The notes under the pieces: generated by a model
Seen by the model: only the letters and a program-made list of their open reading frames with translations
Told to the model about the DNA's origin: nothing
Databases searched by the model: none
Assembly: GCA_002383415.1 (NCBI GenBank)
Contig: DFYU01000056.1
Span: 8,270 to 31,315, forward strand
DNA from: Geobacter sp. UBA4074
GTDB lineage: Bacteria > Desulfobacterota > Desulfuromonadia > Geobacterales > Pseudopelobacteraceae
DNA length: 23,046 nt
Direction of reading: 5' to 3'
Part shown: piece by piece, positions 15,498-22,941 of the stretch
Layout of the letters: the number at the start of each line of letters is the position of its first letter
Position numbering within the stretch: the stretch's first letter is position 1
Position numbers and translations under genes: made by a program

Positions 15498-16457
15498 CTA
15501 CTCCACCTCATCGCCCAGCTGCCGGACCTCCATCCGGTTCAGCAGCCGTTCCTGAAAATCACGGGCCGAGTGATAACCCATTCCTTTCAGCAGAAAATTA
15601 CGGGCCGCCACCTCGATGATAGCTGCCAGGTTCCGCCCCGGCCGCACCGGAATCACCAGATGGGGCAGATCAACCCCCAGGATGGTGGTTTTACGATCGT
15701 CGATACCCAGCCGATCGTATTCCTGCTCCGGATCCCACTCCTCAAGTTCCAGCAGCAGATCGATAATCTTCTTGTCGCGGATCGAAGAGACCCCGTACAG
15801 ATCCTTGATGTTGATGATACCAAGGCCGCGAATCTCCATCAGATGCTGGATCTGCTGTTCCGATTGGCCCACCAGGGAGGCAGGCATCTTCTTTTTGATG
15901 AACACCATGTCATCGGCCACCAGTCGATGGCCGCGAATAACCAGATCAAGCGCGCATTCGCTCTTGCCGATACCGCTCTTGCCGGTCAACAGTACACCGA
16001 CACCCAGCACGTCCACCAGCACCCCGTGCAGGTGGGTAACGGGCAGCAAACGCTCTTCAAGAAATTTGGTGATCAGCGAGATGAAGGTTGATGACTGGTG
16101 GTGCGTACCCAATACCGGGATAGCGGCCGACTCTGCCACTTCAAGGAAGACAGGCGGCGGAACCAGCCCCTTGGTGACAATGAAACAGGAGATCGGAAAG
16201 GCGCACAATGCCTGGGCGTGAGCTTGGGCAACCTGCGGCTCCAGCTGACTCAGATAGGATATTTCGGTATTACCCAGCACCTGAATCCGATCTGGATGCA
16301 GATGTTCGGTATAACCGGTCAGAGCCAGACCCGGCTTTTGAATACGGGACGACGTGACCTGGTGCCCCAGCCCGCCGGCACCGGCCAGCAGACGGAGCTC
16401 AAGGCCATACTCAGTCTCGTTCAGCAGCTCTTGAATGGCAAGCGCGACGCTGTCCAT
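15498..16457 (-). CDS. hprK: HPr kinase/phosphorylase
   Basis: A 319-residue protein with the HprK N-terminal domain (R-I-Q-K-P-G-L-A-L-T-G-Y near 38-49), H144 in L-H-G-V, the Walker A G-K-S-G-I-G-K-S at 159-166, V-A-D-D near 180-183 and the M-E-I-R-G-L-G-I-I-N-I signature. It phosphorylates or dephosphorylates HPr on S46, and a matching HPr is in the same cluster. The ATG at 16457 gives the expected N-terminus, yet no Shine-Dalgarno precedes it: the upstream bases are C-rich, and a stable GC hairpin lies 15 bases before the start. How it is translated is therefore unclear. It stops with TAG 3 bases before rapZ. Confidence 0.95.
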   Translation of the reverse strand: MDSVALAIQELLNETEYGLELRLLAGAGGLGHQVTSSRIQKPGLALTGYTEHLHPDRIQVLGNTEISYLSQLEPQVAQAHAQALCAFPISCFIVTKGLVPPPVFLEVAESAAIPVLGTHHQSSTFISLITKFLEERLLPVTHLHGVLVDVLGVGVLLTGKSGIGKSECALDLVIRGHRLVADDMVFIKKKMPASLVGQSEQQIQHLMEIRGLGIINIKDLYGVSSIRDKKIIDLLLELEEWDPEQEYDRLGIDDRKTTILGVDLPHLVIPVRPGRNLAAIIEVAARNFLLKGMGYHSARDFQERLLNRMEVRQLGDEVE

Positions 16458-16472
16458 GGGTGGGTAGAGAGT

Positions 16473-16496
16473 GCCGGGGAACCTGGGTTCCCCGGC
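16473..16496 (-). other. GC-rich hairpin between hpf and hprK
   Basis: GCCGGGGAAC and GTTCCCCGGC form a perfect 10-bp stem with a 4-base loop, filling half of the 47-base gap. There is no T run on either side, so it is not a standard intrinsic terminator. It could protect the 3' end of hpf mRNA, act as a partial terminator or block initiation at hprK, which lacks a ribosome site. Confidence 0.6.
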
Positions 16497-16504
16497 GTCT
16501 GATA

Positions 16505-17050
16505 TCAGGCCCGCTGGGGAGCGATCAGGCCGAAGTTGCCGTCTTTACGACGGTAAACCACGTTGATTTCACCGGAAACGGCATCGGTAAACACCAGGAA
16601 GTCTTTGTGCAGCAGGTCCATTTGCATCACGGCCTCATCCACCGACATCGGCTTGGCGGTCTCGATCTTGGTGGTGATCACCACCGGCTCGCTGCTGGTT
16701 TCGATGCTCTCGGCCTGGAAGATCTGCTTGGACATGGCGCGGCCGCTGGCCTCGCTGGCCGGTTTGTGGGCCTTCAGACGCTCCTTGTAACGCTTGAGCT
16801 GACGCTCAATCTTGTCGATGACGGCATCCACAGCGGCGTACATGTCGTTGGTGGCCTCGGATGCCTTGGTGTTGACCCCTTTTGCATTAACCACGATCTC
16901 AACGATGTGGCGAATCTTCTCCACCGTGAAATAGACCTGGGCATTGATCGGACCATCGATATATTTTTTGACCCGCTCCAGTTTTTCCTCGGCGTAGGCC
17001 TTCAGCGCCTCGCTCTGCTCCATATGCCGAAAAGTGGTGGTAACATTCAT
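16505..17050 (-). CDS. hpf: Long-form ribosome hibernation promoting factor
   Basis: A 181-residue protein. The N-terminal domain (about 1-100) is the HPF/YfiA ribosome-binding fold, with F-R-H-M-E-Q-S-E-A-L near the start and a basic helix (R-Q-L-K-R-Y-K-E-R-L-K). A linker rich in Ser and Thr leads to the C-terminal dimerisation domain (M-S-V-D-E-A-V-M-Q-M, then V-Y-R-R-K-D-G-N-F-G-L-I). The long form pairs 70S ribosomes into 100S dimers when growth stops. A strong AGGAGG precedes the ATG at 17050. The gene follows rpoN and may have its own promoter, since an extended -10 overlaps the rpoN stop codon. Confidence 0.95.
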   Translation of the reverse strand: MNVTTTFRHMEQSEALKAYAEEKLERVKKYIDGPINAQVYFTVEKIRHIVEIVVNAKGVNTKASEATNDMYAAVDAVIDKIERQLKRYKERLKAHKPASEASGRAMSKQIFQAESIETSSEPVVITTKIETAKPMSVDEAVMQMDLLHKDFLVFTDAVSGEINVVYRRKDGNFGLIAPQRA

Positions 17051-17074
17051 GTGAACTTCCTCCTCGTGGTGTAG

Positions 17075-17091
17075 TTCCCCTCCGTGGGGAA
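17075..17091 (-). other. Short hairpin upstream of the hpf ribosome site
   Basis: TTCCCC (17075-17080) and GGGGAA (17086-17091) pair around a 5-base loop in the rpoN-hpf gap. No T run follows on the minus strand. It could tune transcript ends between the two genes, but the stem is only 6 bp. Confidence 0.35.
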
Positions 17092-17100
17092 AGTATATCA
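17092..17100 (-). promoter_or_regulatory. Candidate extended -10 promoter for hpf
   Basis: The minus strand reads TGATATACT: a TG-n extension plus TATACT (5 of 6 to TATAAT). The TGA is the rpoN stop codon. No convincing -35 lies 17 bases upstream. The predicted start near 17085 would leave about 35 bases of leader including the AGGAGG site. Confidence 0.35.
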
Positions 17101-18546
17101 GAAATGTCGCCGGCGTTCCGACGACGATCCGATTTTAAGCATCTCGCGATATTTGGTGACCGTCCGCCGGGCGATATTGACCGTCTCGTCCGAGAGCATC
17201 TCGGCGATCTTCTGGTCAGAGAGCGGCTTGCGGGCGTCTTCCTTGTCGATGATATCCTTGATCCGGCTCTTGACGCTTTCCGACGAAACCGAATCACCGT
17301 CAGAGGTGGACAGGCTGCTGTTAAAAAAGTATTTCAACTCATACAGCCCCTGCGGAGTCTGCATGTATTTGTTGGTGGTCACCCGGCTGATGGTGGATTC
17401 GTGCATGCCGATATCCTCGGCCACATCCCGCAGCACCAACGGCCGCAATCCCTCGACCCCACGCTCCAGAAACTCGCGCTGAAACTTGACGATACTCTTG
17501 GCTACCCGGAAGATGGTGCGCTGGCGTTGCTGGATGCTCTTGATCAGCCACTGGGCCGCCCGCATCTTGTCGCTGACATACTCGTCAGCCTTGGCATCCA
17601 GACCGCCTCCGGCCTTGGCCTCAAGATAATGAGGCGACAGGCGCAGGCTGGGCAGACCGTCCTCATTCAGCATCACCACGTAGTCATCAGCCACCTTGTG
17701 CACAAAGATATCCGGCGAGATGTAGTGGGTGTCTTCACTGGTATAGACCGAACCGGGCCGCGGGTCCAGGCCGGCAATCAGCTTGGCGGCCGTCACCACG
17801 TGTTCCACGTCGCAGCGCAAGGCACGCGCTATCAGACGATAGTTACGGGTCTCAAGGTCCTTGAGGTGGTGCTCCAGGATCGCCTCGACCAGGCTGCCGC
17901 CCATACCCAGTGCGCGGGCCTGCACCAACAGACACTCCTGCAGGTTGCGGGCGGCTATGCCGGGCGGGTCGAATTCCTGAATCCTGTCAAGGATCGCCTC
18001 GGCCGTATCTTCCGGCAGACCGCAGCTTGCTGCCAGTTCCGGCAGTGAGGCCCGAAAGTAGCCATCGTCATCCAGGTTGCCGATGATCTCTTCACCGAAG
18101 CGGATCTCTGTGTCGCTGAAGTGCCCCATATGCAGCTGCCAGCGCAGGTGATCACCCAGCGTCCCCTTACGGGTCAATAGCGCTTCAAAGGAAGGCCGAT
18201 CGTCATCATCGTTGTACTGCTCACCGGCGCTGTAGTTATACCCATCCAGGTAGCTGTCCCAGTCGCGCAGCGTCTCCTCGCCGGCCTCTACCTCGTCGTA
18301 GGACTCAGGTTGCGGCTCCTGATCGTCGCGCTGCTCGGCCTCATCGGCCTCCAGCTGCTGATCACCGTCGCGGGCCTCGTCCGGGTCCAGCACCTCTTCC
18401 AGCAGCGGGTTCTCCTCCAGCTCCTGGCTCACCACATCCTGCAACTCGATGCGGGTCAGCTGCAGCAGCTTGATGGCCTGTTGCAACTGGGGGGTCATCA
18501 CCAGTTGCTGGGTCATCTTGAGCTGTTGCCGCATCTCCATTGCCAT
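17098..18546 (-). CDS. rpoN: RNA polymerase sigma-54 factor
   Basis: A 482-residue sigma-54. Region I (about 1-50) is rich in Gln and Leu (L-K-M-T-Q-Q-L-V-M-T-P-Q-L), followed by a very acidic region II with Asp/Glu runs, the core-binding domain, a helix-turn-helix and the RpoN box A-R-R-T-V-T-K-Y-R-E at 459-468. It directs polymerase to -24/-12 promoters and needs an NtrC-type ATPase, one of which is encoded in this window. The ATG at 18546 has GGGAG at 7 bases; a second ATG two codons on is possible. It follows lptB by 27 bases, the usual order in Proteobacteria. Confidence 0.97.
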   Translation of the reverse strand: MAMEMRQQLKMTQQLVMTPQLQQAIKLLQLTRIELQDVVSQELEENPLLEEVLDPDEARDGDQQLEADEAEQRDDQEPQPESYDEVEAGEETLRDWDSYLDGYNYSAGEQYNDDDDRPSFEALLTRKGTLGDHLRWQLHMGHFSDTEIRFGEEIIGNLDDDGYFRASLPELAASCGLPEDTAEAILDRIQEFDPPGIAARNLQECLLVQARALGMGGSLVEAILEHHLKDLETRNYRLIARALRCDVEHVVTAAKLIAGLDPRPGSVYTSEDTHYISPDIFVHKVADDYVVMLNEDGLPSLRLSPHYLEAKAGGGLDAKADEYVSDKMRAAQWLIKSIQQRQRTIFRVAKSIVKFQREFLERGVEGLRPLVLRDVAEDIGMHESTISRVTTNKYMQTPQGLYELKYFFNSSLSTSDGDSVSSESVKSRIKDIIDKEDARKPLSDQKIAEMLSDETVNIARRTVTKYREMLKIGSSSERRRHF

Positions 18547-18573
18547 GAACGCTCTCCCGTGTGCCGCCTGTGG

Positions 18574-19317
18574 TTACAGGCGGAACGCCTCGCCCAGATA
18601 GATCTCCCGGGCCTTGCGACTGTTGGCTATCTCTTCGGGTGTGCCATATTCCAGCACCTGTCCCTCATTGACGATATAGGCTGCGTCGCAGACCCCCAGG
18701 GTCTCCCGCACGTTGTGATCCGAGATCAGCACCCCGATGTTGCGTGTCTTCAAGGCCACAATCAGGTTCTGAATGTCGGCCACGGCGATCGGGTCGATAC
18801 CGGCAAACGGCTCATCCAGCAGCACAAAGGATGGCTTGGTAATCAGGGCCCGGGCGATCTCCACCCGTCGCCGCTCACCGCCGGACAGGGCGTAGCCCAT
18901 GGTGGCGGCCACATGCCGGATACCAAATTCGTCCAGCAGCTCATCGCGCCGATGCAGCCGCAACTCCGGATCGGGTTCCACCGTCTCCAGAATCGCCATC
19001 AGGTTATCGGCCACCGACAGCTTACGGAAGACCGAGGCCTCCTGGGGCAGATAGCTGATACCGCGCCGGGCCCGCAGGTGCATCGGCAGGCCGGACAGAT
19101 CTTCGTCGTTGATGAACACCCGTCCGCTGTCAGGCAGCGTCAGCCCCACCACCATGTAGAAGGTGGTGGTCTTGCCGGCGCCATTGGGACCCAGCAGGCC
19201 GATCACCTGCCCGGACTGCAGCGAGAGGTCGACCCCCTTGACCACCTGCCGCTTGCCGTAGCTCTTGCAGAGCCCTTCGGCACGCAGCATGCCGTGATTA
19301 TTGCTTGTTGGCGTCAT
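18574..19317 (-). CDS. lptB: LptB, ATPase of the LPS export ABC transporter
   Basis: An ABC ATPase of about 247 residues with Walker A G-P-N-G-A-G-K-T at 43-50, a Q loop (Y-L-P-Q-E-A), the signature L-S-G-G-E-R-R-R, Walker B L-L-D-E-P-F-A-G-I-D-P and the switch histidine in S-D-H-N-V-R-E-T. It powers extraction of LPS from the inner membrane with LptF and LptG, which are not in the window. The start is uncertain. ATG 19317 is chosen with a poor ribosome site and a 20-base overlap with lptA; ATG 19290, just after the lptA stop, has none; GTG 19329 is also in frame. The LptB name is supported by the adjacent lptA and lptC. Confidence 0.95.
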   Translation of the reverse strand: MTPTSNNHGMLRAEGLCKSYGKRQVVKGVDLSLQSGQVIGLLGPNGAGKTTTFYMVVGLTLPDSGRVFINDEDLSGLPMHLRARRGISYLPQEASVFRKLSVADNLMAILETVEPDPELRLHRRDELLDEFGIRHVAATMGYALSGGERRRVEIARALITKPSFVLLDEPFAGIDPIAVADIQNLIVALKTRNIGVLISDHNVRETLGVCDAAYIVNEGQVLEYGTPEEIANSRKAREIYLGEAFRL

Positions 19318-19849
19318 GCTTCTTGTCACTCTTTTTGGGAGTGCTGCCCGACTTGGGATGAATCACCGCCTCGACCCGGGCGTTATCGCCGCTCTGCACT
19401 TCGCTGCGTTCTTCATCCAGATAGTAGATGATTACCTTGCCGGTAACCGTGTCGGTATCCTGGCTGACACGGGGGTTTTCGGTCAGTGTGATCTTGCCCA
19501 GCTTGCTCTCATAGACGGCATGGCCACCGGTGCCGACCCGGTTGGTCTGCAGGATGCGCACATTGCCGCTGGCTATGATCTTGTCCACCTCGTCGTCGCT
19601 CTCGCCGTAGTACACCTCCAGGCGGTCGGAGTAGATGGTCACATCGTCCTGACGGGCCACCACACGGCCGGTAAAGACGGCCTGCTTCGCCTCGTTGTAG
19701 GCCTGCAGCTGATCCGACTTGACCGTGATCGGTTGTGCCGAGCGATCCTTGGTGGCCTTTTTTTCAACCGGCTGCGGCGCAGCCCAAGCCAGCGAGAGCA
19801 TCAGCATCAGCAGGAGCACTGCAGCCACGAGCCGCTTAACGTTTTGCAT
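19298..19849 (-). CDS. lptA: LptA, periplasmic LPS bridge protein
   Basis: A 183-residue protein with a signal peptide ending near A-W-A-A at residues 21-24 and an OstA/LptA beta-jellyroll region (I-T-V-K-S-D-Q-L, then A-V-F-T-G-R-V-V-A-R-Q-D-D-V-T-I, and G-N-V-R-I). It carries LPS across the periplasm between LptC and LptD. The C-terminus is a Lys/Ser/Asp-rich tail. The ATG at 19849 has a good GAGGGGAA site and lies within the last codons of lptC, a 14-base overlap. The 3' end overlaps the probable start of lptB. Confidence 0.93.
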   Translation of the reverse strand: MQNVKRLVAAVLLLMLMLSLAWAAPQPVEKKATKDRSAQPITVKSDQLQAYNEAKQAVFTGRVVARQDDVTIYSDRLEVYYGESDDEVDKIIASGNVRILQTNRVGTGGHAVYESKLGKITLTENPRVSQDTDTVTGKVIIYYLDEERSEVQSGDNARVEAVIHPKSGSTPKKSDKKHDANKQ

Positions 19850-20417
19850 GGTTCCCCTCGATTACGGCATTCACCTGACTCAAAAAACGAACCTGTTCAG
19901 TCTTCAGCGAGGCCTCCATACCACGGGCCTTCAGCCTCAAGCGACCATCCAGCACACTGACCCCGTGATCGGTCCGTAACAGACTGGTGGCCGGCAGGTA
20001 CAGCAGTTGGTCGGTGTCGAAGATCATCCCCTTGCGGCTAACGGCATGCACCGCACCTTCCATGGTTACCAGTTGCTTCGATTCCTGATACCTGCCGGTC
20101 TGGGAGGTGATCACCACCCCGCCGGTCTTGCCCTCAAAGGTTTCCAAGCGAACCTTTTTGAGATGCACCACGCCCGGTTCCTTGTCGTAATCAGCCCGGT
20201 CAGCCACCAGTTCCCAGAGCGTGGCATCGTCACGCATCGCTGAAAAACGGACCTGGTTCATGGACATGTCGACGTCGGGCGAGGATGCCTGGGGGACCGT
20301 TGCGGGTGAGTTTGCACGTTGCTGCCGGGAGACAATAACCACCACCAGCACCAAGGTCGGCACCAGTATGGCTATGGCCAGGATCTGCTTGATTCGCCTT
20401 GGGCTCAGCTTCAGCAT
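19836..20417 (-). CDS. lptC: LptC, inner-membrane LPS transport protein
   Basis: A 193-residue protein with one N-terminal membrane helix (about 11-30) and a periplasmic beta domain with the LptC-like pattern M-N-Q-V-R-F-S-A-M, L-W-E-L-V-A-D-R-A-D-Y and a D-x-D-Q-L region near residues 135-140. It links the LptBFG complex to LptA. The ATG at 20417 is the only start before the helix and has no ribosome site. A strong promoter-like sequence ends 6 bases before it, so the transcript may begin at the start codon itself. The downstream genes lptA, lptB and rpoN are probably in the same unit. Confidence 0.9.
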   Translation of the reverse strand: MLKLSPRRIKQILAIAILVPTLVLVVVIVSRQQRANSPATVPQASSPDVDMSMNQVRFSAMRDDATLWELVADRADYDKEPGVVHLKKVRLETFEGKTGGVVITSQTGRYQESKQLVTMEGAVHAVSRKGMIFDTDQLLYLPATSLLRTDHGVSVLDGRLRLKARGMEASLKTEQVRFLSQVNAVIEGNHAKR

Positions 20418-20423
20418 GGCGTC

Positions 20424-20452
20424 ACTATACCATCGCCACTATGGGCTGTCCA
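20424..20452 (-). promoter_or_regulatory. Sigma-70-type promoter giving a leaderless lptC transcript
   Basis: The minus strand has TGGACA (20452-20447, 5 of 6), a 17-base spacer, and TATAGT (20429-20424, 5 of 6) with a TG-n extension just before it. The base 7 positions after the -10 is the A of the lptC ATG. It lies in the 83-base gap after kdsC, so it could drive lptC-lptA-lptB-rpoN separately from the Kdo genes. Confidence 0.6.
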
Positions 20453-20500
20453 GCGCATACCTGGTTGCCTGCTGCACAGTTGGCACAAAGCTTGTATAGG

Positions 20501-21019
20501 CTACAGTTCATAGCGGCTGGCCACCAACTCCTGCCACTGTCCGCGCGCCTTGAGCACCAGATCACACAGTTCGCGCACCGCACCGCAGCCACCCCCGCAA
20601 CGGGCCACGTAATCAGCTAACGCCGCCACTTCCGGCAGGGCATCGGCCGGGGCAGCCGAGAAGCCGACCCGCCGCATCACCGGCACGTCAATCACATCAT
20701 CCCCCATGTAGGCGATCTGGTGATCCTCCAGCCCGGTGCGCCGCTTGATATCCAGATAGCTGTCCAGTTTCTTGAGGGCGCCCTGATAGAGGATATCAAT
20801 CCCCAGTTCGCGGGCACGCAGATCCACCACCGGCGAAGTGCGCCCGGTAATAATGCCCACCTGAACGCCGGCCCGCTGCACCAGCTTGATGCCGTGACCG
20901 TCCTTGACGTTGAAGGCCTTGGTCTCCACGCCGTGGGCATCCCAGATGATGCGGCCGTCGGTCATCACCCCGTCCACATCCAACAGCAGCAGTTCGATCT
21001 GTTTCAACTTCTCATGCAT
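20501..21019 (-). CDS. kdsC: Kdo 8-phosphate phosphatase
   Basis: A 172-residue HAD-superfamily phosphatase of the small KdsC type. It has the nucleophile motif D14-V-D16-G-V-M-T-D-G, motif II I-I-T-G-R-T-S, a lysine in motif III and G-D-D-V-I-D-V-P-V-M as motif IV. It removes phosphate from Kdo 8-phosphate to give Kdo for lipid A glycosylation. AAGGAA lies about 6 bases before the ATG at 21019. It follows kdsD by 21 bases, and the C-terminus has a Cys/Gly-rich stretch (R-C-G-G-G-C-G) typical of the family. Confidence 0.95.
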   Translation of the reverse strand: MHEKLKQIELLLLDVDGVMTDGRIIWDAHGVETKAFNVKDGHGIKLVQRAGVQVGIITGRTSPVVDLRARELGIDILYQGALKKLDSYLDIKRRTGLEDHQIAYMGDDVIDVPVMRRVGFSAAPADALPEVAALADYVARCGGGCGAVRELCDLVLKARGQWQELVASRYEL

Positions 21020-21040
21020 AAAGGGTTCCTTGGCCTGTGA

Positions 21041-22009
21041 TCAGGCGATGCCGGCCTTGAGCAGATCATGCAGGTGAATCACGCCGCAGGGGGCCTGATC
21101 CTGCTCATTCTCAAACACAAACAGCGAGGTGATCGAAAACCGTTCCATAATCTGCAGGGCCGCGGCTGCCAACTCGCGCCGTACAATCCGCTTGGCGCCC
21201 CGCTTCATCAACTGACCGGCGGTGGCCTGCAGGATATCCTCACCCCGCTCCAGTGCCCGGCGCAGGTCGCCGTCGGTGATTACCCCCAGCAGCGTGCCCT
21301 CGGTATCGGTCACACCGGTGATACCCAGCCCCTTGGCGGTGATCTCAAACAGCGCCTCCTTCATCAGGGTGCCTTCCGTCACCAACGGAATGGCGCTGCC
21401 GCTGTGCATCATATCCTCAACCCGCAGCAGCAACTTTTTGCCCAGCGAACCGCCTGGATGGAAGATGGCGAAGTCTTCAGCCTTGAAGCCCCGCTCGACC
21501 AGCAGCGCTACCGCCAGGGCATCGCCCATGGCCAGAGTGGCGGTGGTGGAGGCGGTCGGGGCCAGCCCCAAGGGACAGGCCTCTTCCTTCACCGAGACAT
21601 CCAAAAACAGATCGCCTGCCTTGGCCAGGGTTGAATCAGGATTACCGCTCATGGCAATCAGGTGGGCGCCCAGCCGTTTGATGCTCGGCAGGATCCGCAG
21701 CAGCTCGTCGGTCTCACCACTGTTGGAGATGGCGATCACCACATCACCGGTCATGATCATCCCCAGGTCGCCATGGATCCCCTCGGCCGGGTGCAGGAAA
21801 AAGGCCGGCGTGCCGGTGGAGGCCATGGTGGAAGCGATCTTCTGGCCGATCAGGCCCGATTTGCCCATGCCGGTCACCACCACCCTGCCCTTGCTGGCCA
21901 GGATCAGCTCAACCGACTGCTGAAAGGAGGCGTCCAGCCGCTCCGCCAGGGCAGCCACCGCCTGGGCCTCCACCATAATCACCCGTTTTGCCTCAGCCAG
22001 AATAGCCAT
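21041..22009 (-). CDS. kdsD: Arabinose 5-phosphate isomerase (KdsD/KpsF)
   Basis: A 322-residue protein with an N-terminal SIS domain (G-M-G-K-S-G at 47-52, F-L-H-P-A-E-G-I-H-G-D at 71-81, I-S-N-S-G-E-T-D-E) and two C-terminal CBS domains (about 200-322). It interconverts ribulose 5-phosphate and arabinose 5-phosphate, the substrate of KdsA. Its ATG overlaps the kdsA stop by one base (TGATG), so translation is likely coupled. Confidence 0.95.
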   Translation of the reverse strand: MAILAEAKRVIMVEAQAVAALAERLDASFQQSVELILASKGRVVVTGMGKSGLIGQKIASTMASTGTPAFFLHPAEGIHGDLGMIMTGDVVIAISNSGETDELLRILPSIKRLGAHLIAMSGNPDSTLAKAGDLFLDVSVKEEACPLGLAPTASTTATLAMGDALAVALLVERGFKAEDFAIFHPGGSLGKKLLLRVEDMMHSGSAIPLVTEGTLMKEALFEITAKGLGITGVTDTEGTLLGVITDGDLRRALERGEDILQATAGQLMKRGAKRIVRRELAAAALQIMERFSITSLFVFENEQDQAPCGVIHLHDLLKAGIA

Positions 22010-22830
22010 CAGCGCACCACCGCATCCAGGGCCTGCAGTTTTTTGAGCAGGGCCGGCAGTTCGGCCAGCGGGATCGAATTAGGGCCGTCGCACAGCGCCT
22101 TGTCCGGGTCCTCGTGCACCTCCATGAAGATGCCGTCGATACCGGTGGCCACCGCCGCGCGGGACAGAAACTCGACAAACTCGCGCTGACCGCCGGAGGA
22201 GGTGCCCTGACCGCCGGGCAGCTGCACACTGTGGGTGGCGTCGAAGACCACCGGATAGCCGGTGGCCCGCATCACCGGGAAGGAGCGCATATCCACCACC
22301 AGGTTGTTGTAGCCGAACGAGGCGCCCCGCTCGGTGAGTATGATGTTCTCGTTGCCGGTGGCCGCCAGCTTGCCTGCCACGTTCTTCATATCCCAGGGGG
22401 CCAGAAACTGCCCCTTCTTGACGTTGATCACCTTGCCGGTCTCGGCCGCGGCCACCAGCAGATCGGTCTGGCGGCAGAGAAAGGCCGGAATCTGCAACAC
22501 ATCCAGCACCTGAGCCGCCGGCTCCACCTGCTCGATGGAGTGGATATCGGACAGCACCGGCAGGCCCAGCTTTTCCTTGACCGCAGCCAGGATCTGCAAG
22601 CCTTCGTCCATGCCGGGGCCGCGGAAGGCATGCACCGAGGTACGGTTGGCCTTGTCGTAGGAGGCCTTGAAGATCAGACCCATGCCTAAGCCGTTGCAGA
22701 TGGTTAAGAGCCGCTCGGCGTGACGCAGGGTCGCCTCTTTGTCTTCAATCACACAGGGACCGGCAATCAGGGCCAGGGGACGTCCGCCCCCCAGCTTTAC
22801 GTTGCCGATGGTCAGTTCACGGGTTTTCAT
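22009..22830 (-). CDS. kdsA: Kdo 8-phosphate synthase, metal-dependent type
   Basis: A 273-residue aldolase-fold enzyme that joins phosphoenolpyruvate and arabinose 5-phosphate. It contains the I-A-G-P-C26-V-I-E motif, F-K-A-S-Y-D-K-A-N-R-T-S, the F-L-C-R-Q-T-D-L motif and C-D-G-P-N near the C-terminus. The cysteine at position 26 replaces the asparagine of the E. coli enzyme and marks the metal-dependent class. The ATG at 22830 has GAGGTG at about 6 bases. The reading frame is open further upstream to 22965, but that extension would run through the divergent ruvB promoter region and looks non-coding. First gene of the minus-strand run. Confidence 0.96.
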   Translation of the reverse strand: MKTRELTIGNVKLGGGRPLALIAGPCVIEDKEATLRHAERLLTICNGLGMGLIFKASYDKANRTSVHAFRGPGMDEGLQILAAVKEKLGLPVLSDIHSIEQVEPAAQVLDVLQIPAFLCRQTDLLVAAAETGKVINVKKGQFLAPWDMKNVAGKLAATGNENIILTERGASFGYNNLVVDMRSFPVMRATGYPVVFDATHSVQLPGGQGTSSGGQREFVEFLSRAAVATGIDGIFMEVHEDPDKALCDGPNSIPLAELPALLKKLQALDAVVR

Positions 22831-22882
22831 AGGGCACCTCGTCAGATCAAAAAGGCCCCGCAATCTGGTGCGAGGCAGACCC

Positions 22883-22912
22883 TTTCTAGCATGTTGGCGG
22901 CTCCTTTGACAA
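22883..22912 (-). promoter_or_regulatory. Weak candidate promoter for kdsA
   Basis: The minus strand has TTGTCA (22912-22907), an 18-base spacer and TAGAAA (22888-22883). The match is modest. Its -35 shares bases with the -35 of the divergent ruvB promoter, so the two could not be occupied together. Confidence 0.3.
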
Positions 22913-22934
22913 GGCTGGAAAATTCGGTCATAGT
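22906..22934 (+). promoter_or_regulatory. Candidate ruvB promoter, leaderless layout
   Basis: TTGACA at 22906-22911 (perfect), a 17-base spacer, and CATAGT at 22929-22934 (4 of 6). The -10 ends 7 bases before the ruvB ATG at 22942, so the predicted start is at or next to the ATG. No ribosome site lies before that ATG. Confidence 0.5.
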
Positions 22935-22941
22935 CGGCGCC

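Noticed and set aside
20481..20496. Plus-strand TGGCAC-N5-TTGTA resembling a sigma-54 promoter
   Set aside because: The invariant GC of the -12 element is GT, and it points into the 3' end of kdsC on the antisense strand with no gene to drive.
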